This document shows, in pieces, positions 47,636 through 57,496 of a DNA stretch of 64,000 bases (position 1 is its first letter; each line of letters begins with the position of its first letter). The stretch is from Liopterus haemorrhoidalis. Lineage: Eukaryota > Arthropoda > Insecta > Coleoptera > Dytiscidae. The stretch covers positions 42,132,606 to 42,196,605 of the forward strand of contig OZ020617.1 in the NCBI GenBank assembly GCA_963971575.1, given 5' to 3'. A program made the position numbers and the translations under genes. The notes beneath the pieces were generated by a model. The model did not search any database. It had not been told where the DNA came from and saw nothing but the letters and a program-made list of their open reading frames with translations.

Positions 47636-47688
47636 TTTAACCGTTTCCTGTTCCGTCAAGATCGATTTCTGACAGCACTAGTTACAAT

Positions 47689-48583
47689 TAGAGATGGGTC
47701 GTTCATGAACGAACCGGCTCACTGAGCCGACTCAGTACACTGACCGAAGTGACACGGTTCACCAAATTGAAATGAGCCGACTCACAGCTCACTGTATAGT
47801 TTCAAGTTTCAAGGATACGATTGGTCGGGCGATTGTGAGCAGTGACCGGAGTGATCCGGATCTGGATCGATGTCATGTTGAACTTCGCGAGAACTCGGCT
47901 TGTAATGTATTATCATAAATTGTCTTATTTATTGTCATCAATTTGTAGAGCAGTTTATTTGAAACTAATAGGCTTAGTCTGTATTTTCTTACATCCATAC
48001 TATATAAAAATATTAAAAATATTGCCCAAATCCCAGATGTCCGATTTATAAGGGCAATAAACATCGTCATAAACTTAACACATCTGGTTTAAAATACAGA
48101 AGCTACATAAAGTGAATTGTTTGTTTCAAAAATGTTAGAAAGAACCGAGGCTAAGCGACGTTCTACCTACGAGCGAACGACCGACAACTGACCGGGTCTA
48201 AGGAAGAGCCGGCTCGAAGCGACGTCTACCTACGAGCGAACGACCGACAACTGACCGGGTCTAAGGAAGAGCCGGCTCTAAGCGACGTCTACCTACGAGC
48301 GAACGACCGACAACTGACCAGGTCTAAGCAAGAGCCGGCGCTAAGCGACGTTCTACCTACGAACGAACGACTGACCGACCTGTGTCTCGGGATCATGTTT
48401 ACAGTTCATATATTGCAAGAACCGGCTCTAAGCGACGTTCTACCTACGAACTAACGACCGACCTGTGTCTCGAAAACATGTTTATTTAACCGGATCACTG
48501 AGCCGGATCAATGAACCGGCTCAACAAACTGAACGACTTCCCCTGATCCGGTTCCCCAAACTGAGCCGAAATTCCCATCTCTA
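47689..48583. mobile_element. hAT miniature element, copy B (TAGAGATGG family)
   Basis: Same family as 31998-32799. Perfect 8 bp target duplication GTTACAAT (47681-47688, 48584-48591). The left half is nearly identical to copy A. The right half has more units of the 63 bp repeat and an extra ACAGTTCATATATTGCAAGA block at ~48401, making it 895 bp. Confidence 0.95.
48145..48480. repeat. 63 bp tandem repeat, five to six units
   Basis: Same unit as 32440-32690, at higher copy number. The last two units are degenerate and separated by the extra block at ~48401. Confidence 0.85.
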
Positions 48584-48591
48584 GTTACAAT

Positions 48592-49730
48592 ATAACAATC
48601 CCATAAGTGACCACAGCAATCATTTTCTAACTATTTGGTTATACTTAACTAAGTTTTCAGAAACCGACCATAAGAATTGCGCCAAACTGATAACTGTTAA
48701 TGATTTTGAGTTCAAAATCGGTTTTTTTTAAGTTGATTCCAGTTCAATTCTTATCAATTCAATTGAATTCTTTACCTATTTTTTCTTTATTAAAGAATAA
48801 AATAATGAAAAACATGGTTCGGAAAAAAGTTGTTTCATTCATAAATGTTGAACTACCCTTTAAGTCTATATTATTCCGAAGCATGTCTGGAGTTGTAACT
48901 GGACTTATGAGTAGAAGACATAAACTAATCTCTTAAGAACGTCTGAGCCGCGATAAGCCAATCGTAGCCCGAGACATCGGTAATTCTAACATGTATGACC
49001 CGAAGGCAGTTTATAATCTAGACATTTGCTTTGATTGCTCATAATCGCACATCAATAAAGTTAAAATCACACTTTGTAAATTGTTCATATATGTTACTAT
49101 CTAATGATATAACGGCTTTGGCAGAAGAACATAATAAACTGATGGTTTTTTATGAGTTTAATGTCAATTAAATACTTGTTATTTATGATTGATTGTTAGA
49201 GGATCAATCATAAAAGGAATTAGATATATTATTTACGTTTCAGTGATGTCTTTTCGAGAAGGCGATGTGGCGTTAATGTTAAAATCTTAGTTAATATTAC
49301 AATGGTAAATGGAGAAGCCATAAAAATCAAGATATCTAACCACTTGACACGAAGACTAAGATTGTCCAGGAAATGAGTGGTAGACTATAGACAGCTGATT
49401 GAACACGCGAGGAAGATGAAAGATGGCAGAATGGTGAAAAAAAAAAACATCTGTCTGGATAAAACTCGAAAAAAAGCGGGATTTATCAAACATTCAGAAA
49501 GCTACAACGAGGCTCGCAATATCGTTTTTCTACCCACCTATCAGAAAGCTATCGTTTTCTGGTGCCATAACAAACTGGAAAATTGGTGTTTGCTGAGGAG
49601 TGTTTTGTATCCAAGGCAACGCAATCGAAAAATACTTTCCGCTCTAGCGCAGAAAGTAGTTTCCGATTGGTCAATAGAAATTAAATAATACTACATATTT
49701 AAGTTTATTTTTGTGATTAATTGTCATTTG
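48592..49730. other. Non-coding stretch, one unsupported ORF
   Basis: A 103-codon frame at 49377-49688 (plus) is the longest here. It is basic, has no recognisable domain, and shows no splice or promoter context. I do not call it a gene. Confidence 0.4.
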
Positions 49731-50079
49731 ATAATGGGGATAGGCATGATTTTTTTATTTTTTTTTATTATATTCCTCTTGTTGCATATAAACATAAAAA
49801 ACAGTTTTGATTTTTTTTTAATTTGATGCCTTAAAAAAATCATAAATGTATGTAGCGCGCGAAAACGACGAGTGACATCATACCCCAACTAAGTGTACTG
49901 CATACAGCCTACCCATTGTACAGCGTAAAGCCTACACAGTCAGTCGTGAACTTATTTGCTGGTATAACTTTTATAGATTGTGTAACGTTAGAGTGATGTT
50001 AATTAAAATAAAGTTTAATTCTATAAAAACAATTTATACATGTTTACCGAATTAAATTTTATATTAAAATATGTAAAAT

Positions 50080-50300
50080 ATGGAAAATCCAGGCCCCAGT
50101 ACTTCGAAACCTAGTCGAAAATATTGTTTAGTACTGATGTGCACAAATAGTTCAATTAGAAATCCAATAAAACAATTTATATCATTACCTGATGGCGAAA
50201 AACAACAGAAAAGGCGAAATTTGTGGCTGAAAGCTATGAGGCGAAATAAAACCGATATTTCGGAAAAAAGTAAACTTTATGTTGTGTGCACAAATGCATC
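50080..50300 (+). pseudogene. THAP-domain transposase, N-terminal fragment
   Basis: From ATG: MENPGPSTSKPSRKYCLVLM, then CTNSSIRNPIKQFISLP, WLKAMRRNKTD and SEKSKLYVVC. The spacing Cys-Leu-Val-Leu-Met-Cys, the 'FISLP' and tryptophan positions and the final 'LYVVC' fit the C2CH zinc-binding THAP domain up to its third cysteine. The sequence then switches abruptly (TNASILRNLSL, to 50325) into antisense of another gene, so the histidine ligand and the transposase core are lost. In ISL2EU the THAP domain lies at the transposase N-terminus and binds DNA. Confidence 0.7.
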
Positions 50301-50351
50301 AATATTGCGTAATTTATCACTCTGAGCCCTAACAAAATCTTTATCTGCCAT
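50293..50351 (-). pseudogene. Start of the second ISL2EU gene, truncated
   Basis: From ATG at 50351 (minus): MADKDFVRAQSDKLRNIDAF, then VH and the deletion joint. It matches the longer exon in copy B (57993-58123) at 17 of its first 20 or so residues. It points toward the THAP gene, so the two genes are convergent. Confidence 0.65.
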
Positions 50352-50697
50352 TTTAATAATAAATACGTGAAAAATTGTTTAAAAACAAATACAAAACTCT
50401 CGAACAATACAATATACACACGTAAAACGTTTTAAAGATTATGTTGTAGTCTGTATCTGTGACGTCAAACCCCAGCAGTTTGACGTCATACTCAGTCGTA
50501 TTTACTCGGCAACCTTCGCGCCGTGGTCGGCTTATATCAAATTTAGAATATTTTAATTAAAAAATTTGGCTATAATATTAATTATAATGTGATTTTTGTT
50601 TTGTTAGGTGACATAACTAACATTAACATATCAAAAAAATGTAGTTTAAAGGAAATATAAATTTTATACGTATCCCCTATTATTTAAAGTATTAAAA

Positions 50698-50800
50698 TTA
50701 ATTCCTCCTTCGAACAAAGAGTTCTTTTGACTTTTGCGCCAAGAGTTCTAACAGTATTTTCTTTGCCGCTGCCTCTATCTCCTCGTCAGCCAAAATCTTC
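50698..50800 (-). CDS. Candidate last exon of an unrecognised gene
   Basis: Minus strand: AAGTTTTGATTTAG (acceptor) precedes an exon that enters with one base completing a codon, then codes KILADEEIEAAAKKILLELL and AQKSKELFVRRRN to a TAA at 50698. The short peptide is highly charged with a helical pattern of L/I and A, and codon use is G-first. The ISL2EU copy A begins 20 bp past the stop, so it may have landed in the 3' untranslated region. Upstream exons were not found. At 33 residues this could be chance. Confidence 0.35.
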
Positions 50801-51126
50801 CTAAATCAAAACTTTTATTCTATTTTAAATTTCATGCAGTAGTCGGTTTTACTATCATTCATAATGTTTGAATGTTGTTAATCTTTGATATTATTATATT
50901 TATCACTAGTCTCTTTGTTTAACATTTAAAATTTAACTAACAATCATTACCATTGGTTCTTATATAGTATAATATTTAAATTTATTCCTGTTTTCCTATT
51001 TTTCTGTATTTTTCAAGTACAAAATATTTTGTCAATGTTAATTCTGCAATTTCAGTGACGTTTAACTAACATAGGTAAATTAATTTATAAGATTGCTACT
51101 TTATTGTTATGTTATTGTTATAGCAC

Positions 51127-51157
51127 CTGAACAAGCCAACAATGTTGTTGGTGAAAC
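51127..51157 (+). ncRNA. Hammerhead-like core motif, probably degenerate
   Basis: CTGAACA, stem CCAACA/TGTTGG with loop ATGT, then TGAAAC. The hammerhead consensus is CTGATGA, stem II, GAAA. Two core bases differ. TTTAAAATAAA follows 10 bp later as at 20517. Resembles the ribozyme position in Penelope-like elements, but no reverse transcriptase of that type is nearby. Confidence 0.35.
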
Positions 51158-51199
51158 GTTGAGTTGTTTAAAATAAACGCTTCTTGTCCAAAAAGCTGA

Positions 51200-52240
51200 A
51201 TGAAATTATTTCCTAATTCTATCATTATACAAATTGAACATTAAATATCTATTCTACTTTTATTCATTTAGCACGTTTACCATGGTACCATAAATGAATA
51301 AAATAAATCAAATCGGGAACTGAACTAAATGCGATTCCAAAAAGGGTTCACACAATGTATTTCAAGAAGTAAAAAAAAAAAGAAAAACAGGCAGCGATGT
51401 GTAGAAGGGCAGTATTTCGAAGGTGATAATTTAACTGCAAAATAATTACTTATTAATAAAGTTTTATGACGCTAGCGAATTTTTTGATCAAATCTAGAAA
51501 ATAACTAGAAACTTCGTTCAAAACTAGTTCAATTAATGGCGGGCACAAACAAACGGTACGGTGGATGCAAAGGCGCCTGTGAGTATAAGGAACTCTATTA
51601 GTAATTCTTGAATATTGGAACAAAACTAATGTTCTAACATGAAATTTCTAATTAGTTAGAGTGATTTTAAATCAAAGTGTTCTGGTAATAAAATTGCAAC
51701 AAATCTTAATGGTGTGTGTTTAACAACATTACGTATTGTTTAAAATGCCATTTGCAGTAATAATTATTTGACAGCAATTGTTCAACAAGAAAGTTAGTTA
51801 TGCTTGTTCTGTGTTTTCAGTTTAGAACCAATAAAACTGTTTGATATCACGATTAAGAAATACGATTCGAATTTCTGGAATGGACGATAAGATAAGGAGA
51901 ACTGTGTAAGACCGTGTGACGTTAGATTTTTTCCGGGATTTTAATGTAATAATGTATTTTGTTGTTATGAGTAATAGGTCTACAACTTATTGATTTAAAT
52001 TTAATTTCTGATATAATATAATTTAATATTATATGTTTTATGGATGTCACAGAGAAGCATTGCCGTACTCTTTCATTTTCTTCTCCACTGCTTTAAAACT
52101 CAGGCAGCGTAAATACGACATGATATTTAAATATACTTTTAATAAGACTTTAGAGAAATGGTGGCACAAAGGAAGTCAACCATTAGGGGAAAAAACAAAA
52201 TTAAAATACTGAAGTCTGCAAACCACTATTAAAATATACC
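51200..52240. other. AT-rich sequence, no gene seen
   Basis: No supported feature. Confidence 0.4.
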
Positions 52241-52243
52241 TGC

Positions 52244-52402
52244 ATCCTTTATAAAAGGGAGGAGGGAGAACTCATATGGCGCTAAGTCGGGATTGTAAGG
52301 CGGATGAGTCATTTCTTCAGCTCCTGAAGTGTTCAGAAACTCAGTAATCCTAGCTGTGGTATGTGGTCGTGCATTGTCATGATGGATCCTACCTTTCGAA
52401 TC
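52244..52402 (-). pseudogene. mariner transposase fragment
   Basis: Minus strand: GRIHHDNARPHTTARITEFL, then EEMTHPPYNPDLAPYEFSLL and PFIKDA. HDNARPH holds the second catalytic aspartate. PDLAPYEF is where mariner has PDLAPCD: the third catalytic aspartate is changed to glutamate here. Only this ~50-residue stretch remains. It abuts the reverse transcriptase fragment on the other strand. Confidence 0.85.
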
Positions 52403-52404
52403 GT

Positions 52405-53077
52405 AGTCAGTTTGTTGCAGTAAATAATTATGAATCAGAAACTGTTTCTGTTACCTCTGAAGTTCCAAAAGGGTCCCATTGGTCCACTATTGTTCAGTAT
52501 TTTCATTTATGATATTGTTAATTGTTTTTCAAATTCATATTACACATTATACGCGGATGTTTTAAAATATTATAGAACAGTGACCAAGCAGGAAGATTGT
52601 GACTTACTTCAGAATGATCTAACTGCTTTGAAAATATATTGTGAACGCAACAAACTGACACTCAATGGGGATAAATGCAATGTATTGATATTTACTAGAA
52701 ATATTCATACAATCGCTTACGATTTTATATTAGATGACAAAATACTTAATATTAGAAATCAGATCAAAGATTTAGGAGTCATACTTGATTCTAAACTAAT
52801 GTTTGATAAACATATATATAACATCGTCCAGAAGGCGCTTCGAAATGTGGGATTTATATTCAGAGTCGCAGGCGAATTTACAAGTCCTCGTCCGCTAATT
52901 AACTTATTTAACTGTCTTGTACGAAGTCATGTTGAATATGCTAGTATAGTATGGAATCTACACTACAAGATCTCTAGTGAACTTATAGAAAAAGTGCAAA
53001 TGAAGTTCATTAATCGTTTAAATTACAGATTTAAACGCAACATGTACTATAAATCATATGAACAAAACTTTTTATAA
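52405..53077 (+). pseudogene. Jockey/CR1-like reverse transcriptase fragment
   Basis: Begins in one frame with NNYESETVSVTSEVPKGSH and, after a frameshift near 52475, continues open for ~200 residues: GPLLFSIFIYDIVN, LYADVLKYYR, DCDLLQNDL, NKLTLNGDKCNV, IKDLGVILDSKLMFDKHI, LVRSHVEYASIVWN. The order (QGSxLGPLLF, F/YADD, LN..KC, DLGVxxDS, VRSxLEY) is the palm and thumb of a non-LTR reverse transcriptase. YADV replaces YADD, so a catalytic aspartate is lost. Both ends are truncated, with no endonuclease domain. Confidence 0.9.
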
Positions 53078-53179
53078 AATGCAAAGTCTTCTTCATAGAT
53101 GAACACACTTGATTTTTTCACAAATTAATAATTAATAATATTGATTCTCAATTAATTCTACCACTTTTTAATTTTTAAT

Positions 53180-53300
53180 ATTTTGCAGAATATCACCCGT
53201 TAGCCAATCACGGGAGAGGGTGTCACCTGTCAGCCAATCAAGAGACAGGGTGTCCCCAGTTAGTCAATCATGAGAAAAATTTACGTCATAATGATACCGA
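53180..53300. promoter_or_regulatory. Repeated CCAAT motifs with CRE-like site
   Basis: Three ~30 bp units GTTAGCCAATCA...GGGTGTC at 53200, 53231 and 53261, then TTACGTCAT. A related single copy, AGCCAATCACGAGAACC followed by TGACGTCA, lies at 54632-54664 on the far side of the satellite. CCAAT plus CRE is a promoter-like combination, but no gene follows. Confidence 0.3.
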
Positions 53301-53444
53301 CAATACATACAGACACTTACTAATTACATATATAGTTAGATTATTTATTCATGAACTTTTTAAGATGGGAAAACGATTCATTTTTATTCAGTACATTACA
53401 TTTATATTGTTAAAACTAAAAATAATTTGAGACGTTAATTTATG

Positions 53445-54600
53445 CCTACAAAACCCTAGACATTTATGTATGTAATTATATTCGTAGATTCTTAGAGAAT
53501 AAATCTATAAGATATTGTTCATATCGGTCAAAGGATATGAGTGTCTAAAATTTCATTTTTATGCCTATGAAATCCTAGATATTTCTATATATAATTATAT
53601 TCGTAGATTTTTAGAGAATAAATCTGCAAAATATTGTTCATATCGGTTAAAGGATATACGCGTGTCCAGAGTTTCTCTTTTATATCTACGAAATCCTAAA
53701 CATTTCTATTTATAGTTATATTCGTAGATTTTTAGAGAATAAATCTGCAAAATATTGTTCTTAACGGTTAAAGGATACAGGTGTGTCTAGAGTTTCTCTT
53801 TTATGCCTATGAAACCCTAAACATTTCTATATGTAATTTTATCCGCAGTTTCTTAGAGAATAAATCTGCAAAATATTTTTCATATCGATCATAGGATATA
53901 GGAGTGTCTGGAGTGTCTTGTTTATGCCTACGAAACCCTAGATACTTCTGTAAATAATTATATTTGTAGATTCTTAGAAAATAAATCTGAAAATATATTG
54001 TTCATATCACTCAAAGAATGTAGGAGTGTCTAGAGTTTCTTCTTTATGCCTACGAAATCCTAGACATTTCTATACGTTATTTTATCCGCAGATTCTTAGG
54101 AAATAAATCTGCAAAATATATTTCATATCGATCATAGGATATAGAAGTGTCTAGAATTTCTTGTTTATGCCTACGAACCCTATACATTTCTATACGTTAT
54201 TTTATCCGCAGATTCTTAGAAAAAAAATCTGCAAAATATTTTTCATATCTATCATAGGATATAGGAGTGTCTAGAGTTTCTTGTTTATGCCGACAAAACT
54301 CTAGACATTTCTATGTTATTTAATTCGCAGTTTCTTAGTGAATGAATCTGCAAAATATTGTTCATATCGGTCAAATCATATAGTAGTATCTATAGTTTCT
54401 TGTTTATGCATACGAAATCCTACACATTTCTATATGTAATTATATTCGTAGATTCTTATGGCAGATTATTCCTAACTCAAGTTAAAATCATTTGTTTTTG
54501 TATGTTGTAACATAGAAAAACAAATGATTTTAACTCGAGTTAGAGAAAACTCTTACGTTAGCAATCCACCATTAGAGAATAAATCTGCAAAATACTTGTC
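53445..54600. repeat. 121 bp satellite array, nine units
   Basis: Unit starts with CCTACGAAACCCTAGACATT at 53448, 53564, 53685, 53806, 53927, 54049, 54171, 54290 and 54408 (period 116-122). Each has TTATATTCGTAGATTCTTAG, GAATAAATCTGCAAAATATT, CATATCGGTCAAAGGATATA and GTGTCTAGAGTTTC. The last unit is split by the fold-back element at 54459-54571. Start motif resembles the R1 end (CCTACAAAACCCTA). Confidence 0.95.
54459..54571. mobile_element. Fold-back miniature element, copy 2, inside the satellite
   Basis: Long hairpin (TAACTCAAGTTAAAATCATT and complement). It interrupts the satellite at GATTCTTA|GAGAATAAA and is flanked by TTA on both sides (54456-54458, 54572-54574). A 3 bp TTA duplication fits PIF/Harbinger. 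Confidence 0.8.
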
Positions 54601-54744
54601 AATCAAGAGACCTCAAGAGTCCCCAGTTAGCCAATCACGAGAACCTTAGGAAAAATGACGTCACAGTGTTACCCAGATCACAAACACACACTAGCTAATT
54701 ATATACTATGTACGATTTGACGTTAAAATCTAAATTTATTATTT

Positions 54745-54841
54745 TAAGATTTATTTTAAGATATAAAGGATGGGATGGGGTCCCCGAAAAAAACTTATAA
54801 TTCTAAGGGTTCCGTGAGTCGACAAAGTTTGAAGACCACTG
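54745..54841. mobile_element. hAT right-end fragment
   Basis: Ends AGTTTGAAGACCACTG, the complement of CAGTGGTCTTCAAACT, a hAT-type terminus, preceded by a GC-rich GGTTCCGTGAG block. The left end is missing. Confidence 0.5.
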
Positions 54842-55409
54842 ATTTAGCATAATCCCGAAATATGCGAATCAACCCTCATATATGCAGTAAGACAAACCAA
54901 ATAGCGCTGACGATTTTACCAAAATTAGTCAAAAAAACGGGATAAAACGTATTACGTTTTGAGACATGTTTATGATCTTATACAACCCAGAAATATAATC
55001 CCATATGTTTACCAGTCTATTTACTGTCGCGAATAAGCAAATATTATTCATAAACATGTATTTCTTTCTCATACTTCCCTTGGTAAACACTTTTTTGAGC
55101 TGCTATCGCGTGATTCATTATTAAAACAAACAGTAGAACAAAGGCTTTTTTTAATCTACAATTAAACAACTGCATTGATATCGTCAAGGCTAATATGACA
55201 CGGTTTCTTATTAAACTTAGTTAAACAATGTATAATATTTACTGTAACTTATATTTTAATTTAATGCACAATTTAATAAAATGTCGTTAATTTAATGTTT
55301 CATTTAAATCAAATCAATTAAATATAATTCAGAACAATTATATTAAATTTTATTATTATTGTTGTATTATTAGAATGTAATTGAACATTACAGTCTGTTT
55401 AAAATTTAT
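54842..55409. other. AT-rich sequence, no gene seen
   Basis: No supported feature. Confidence 0.4.
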
Positions 55410-56460
55410 GTGAAGTATGAATTTTTACATATTTCAGGATTTTGTAGGTATTTAGTAAGTTATAACAAATTGTGAGTATATATTAAAAGACATAAATTTC
55501 GATAACTTTTGAAAGAATAACCACGTGCTTCCATGTAGAAATAAGCGTACTTGAGTTGTGCTTTTATCAAGACTCAGTTCTCCAGTCTGTCAGATAAATA
55601 TTGTAAGCACAGTGTTCCAAAAAATTGATGTGAAGTGTGAATATTCACACATTTCAGGGTTTCGCAGGTATATAATAAGTGAAGGCGGCATGCTGAGTGT
55701 GAAGGACAATATTTACTTTGTAGTAATCACGGCAAAATGAACGATATTTTTAAAATAATTTATTTAAAATATAACTAGAATTTTGACAAAACAATTTCAA
55801 CATAATAAAAATGAAAAAAAAAAAAAAATGAAAAAATAAAATTCAGTCTGTACTCGAAACCCTTCGTTTCCAACGAATTTTATCTTACGACACCAGTGCT
55901 CTAACCACTACGCTATCGTACGCCTTGCATGTGGGTGTCTTACATTGGTATAACTTTTGTACTTTGTGAACCAAAAACCACAAAAAATGCGTTATTTTCC
56001 GAAAACATAATCTGATCAAAAATTCCTGTTGTACTATTTCGGTTCACACCAATATACATTACTTAGAATCTTTTTAGATTTTTAGTTTAAACCATCTGGG
56101 CTACAGGATGTGGGAGAAAAATTTTTTTGCACAATTTTGGCAAAAATCGCATCAAAATAATTTATTTTACAAAAATAAAAATTTGACCTTTAATCCACGT
56201 ACTAAGGGCTTTCATTTGATACCCACCTCGGATTTATAAAAAATATTTTTATTTTCGATGAGCACAGTTTTGTTTATATTTTTAGGGGGATATGTTTTTT
56301 AGATGTTTTAATATTTTTTAATATGTGCGGGTCAAAGAGTTGTATAAGCATGCCAAAATTTCAACTCTCTAGGTTTAACCGTTTGGCTACAATTTTTACC
56401 GAACAGACAGACAGACAGACAGTTTTTTGGTCATACCTACAAAACCCTAAAAATGCGCTC
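55410..56460 (+). repeat. R1 dispersed repeat, one partial and one complete copy
   Basis: A first start signature (ATATTTCAGGATTTTGTAGG) at ~55430 begins a ~200 bp partial copy. A second (ACACATTTCAGGGTTTCG) at ~55648 begins a copy that runs, around an inserted SINE, through TTTTGGCAAAAATCGCATC, CTTTCATTTGATACCC, AGAGTTGTATAAGCATGCC, ACAGACAGACAGACAGACAG to the end GGTCATACCTACAAAACCCT. Confidence 0.75.
55690..55940 (-). mobile_element. tRNA-derived SINE inside R1
   Basis: Minus strand: TAGCGTAGTGGTTAGAGCAC (A box, matches TRGYNNARNGG) near 55900 and GGTTTCGAGTAC (B-box-like) near 55860, 40-50 bp apart. The downstream body has an A/T tract at 55812-55845. Its head resembles that of the SINE at 36.3 kb. 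Confidence 0.55.
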
Positions 56461-56509
56461 ATTCTAAATAATTAACATATTGAAAATTTCTTTTGCTTTA
56501 TTCCAGTAC

Positions 56510-57090
56510 ACATTAATGTGCATTACTCAGAATTTTTTCAGAATTTTACCTGGCGCCCCGATGGAAAAGTAGGTTAGCCCCCCCCCATATATTTTTTTTA
56601 AAATAATTTTTTGGATAACTATTATAAAATAAAACAAAATAAAATAATCACCATTATTTAATTACCATTTTTAATATAATACTAAATATTGTAAAAAACA
56701 AAATGGACATCTTTGGTATAGTAACAAAAAAGATTGTTATCAAAAAATAAGATATAGAAAGACGCATTTTATATTTTTATTTTTTTGCTAAATTTCCGAG
56801 CAAAATTCCGTGCTTTGCCCAGTAAAAAAAAAAAAATAGTTGTTTTTCCAAATTTCCTTTTTGATAGCCCCCTTTTACTAGAAGCCTGAAGTGCCGCCCA
56901 GTAAAAAAAGTAGTTTATCGCTAAATTTCATTTTCGTTGAATACATATTTTTTTTATATTTTATGTTTTTTAATAGTTTTCATGTTGGTCAAAGAGTTGA
57001 ACAAGCCTGCTAAATTCAACTTTCTAGCTTCAACCGCTTGGCTTCAGTTTCTACCGAATAGACATACAGACATACGAGCTTTTAAGAAGG
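56510..57090 (+). repeat. R1 dispersed repeat, partial copy with internal insertion
   Basis: R1 blocks GTACACATTAATGTGCATTA (56511) and GTCAAAGAGTTGAACAAGCC (56990) with ACAGACATACGAG near the end. The middle (56560-56900) holds C-runs and GCCGCCCAGTAAAAAAAG-type sequence absent from other copies, probably another small element. Confidence 0.6.
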
Positions 57091-57099
57091 GTTCTAGGC

Positions 57100-57395
57100 C
57101 AGTGTTTCTCAACCGCCGATCCACGGGCCGCTGCAGGTCAAATCTAACTGGTCCGCGAAAATTTTAAAAACTTATGTCTATAATAGAGTAATATTTTTTG
57201 TAAAATAATTTATGGCTAGCAGGACTTGTGCATTAAGTTTTAAATTGATACGTGCAGTAGTAACTAAAAAATATTCACTTTTTAATAAATGTGCAGCTTC
57301 ACAATAATTGTACATGTAAAATAATATGTTCACGGATCCACGTAAAAAAATATCTGTTTGCCGGTCCGTGGTAAGAATTAGGTTGAGAAACACTG
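57100..57395. mobile_element. hAT miniature element (CAGTGTTTCTCAACC ends)
   Basis: Perfect 15 bp TIRs CAGTGTTTCTCAACC, sub-terminal CACGGGCCG and CACGGACCGG. 296 bp. The flanks (TTCTAGGC, GTTTAAGT) do not match, so target duplication is lost or the element recombined. Confidence 0.8.
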
Positions 57396-57496
57396 GTTTA
57401 AGTGTTTGAAGTAATGTTAGTCTAATGGACATAAATCAAGTGAAATAATTCAAATGAAAACAACTATTTTTTCTCTACAAAGTTTGGCATTGAAAT

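Larger units (their letters stand above)
49735..50678. mobile_element. ISL2EU-type DNA transposon, deleted copy A
   Basis: Left end GGGGATAGGCATGATTTTTT and right end (complement) AGGGGATACGTATAAAATTT. The AT dinucleotide follows the right end, fitting the 2 bp AT target of ISL2EU. The sub-terminal regions match copy B (57497-58438). It joins a THAP-domain start (plus) to the antisense of the first exon of a second gene. Near both ends lie TGACGTCA-like sites (TGACATCAT left; TGACGTCAA and TGACGTCAT right), possible promoters of the two genes. Confidence 0.7.

Noticed and set aside
47417..47659. 80-codon minus-strand frame with PEPGYRNRV repeats
   Set aside because: Translation of the 14 bp minisatellite, open because 14 bp units cycle through frames without stops.
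32151..48051. Near-identical 69-codon frames at 32151-32360 and 47842-48051
   Set aside because: The conservation is explained by the two copies of the non-autonomous hAT element. No selection signature or domain.
49377..49688. 103-codon frame on the plus strand
   Set aside because: No recognisable domain, no matching splice signals, AT-biased codons. Retained only as a note.
53445..54600. CRISPR-like regularly spaced repeats
   Set aside because: The 121 bp units are contiguous satellite monomers without distinct spacers, in a eukaryotic repeat context.
55850..55925. Functional tRNA gene
   Set aside because: A and B boxes are present but the B box deviates and a cloverleaf with intact acceptor stem is not visible. 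A SINE head is the better reading.
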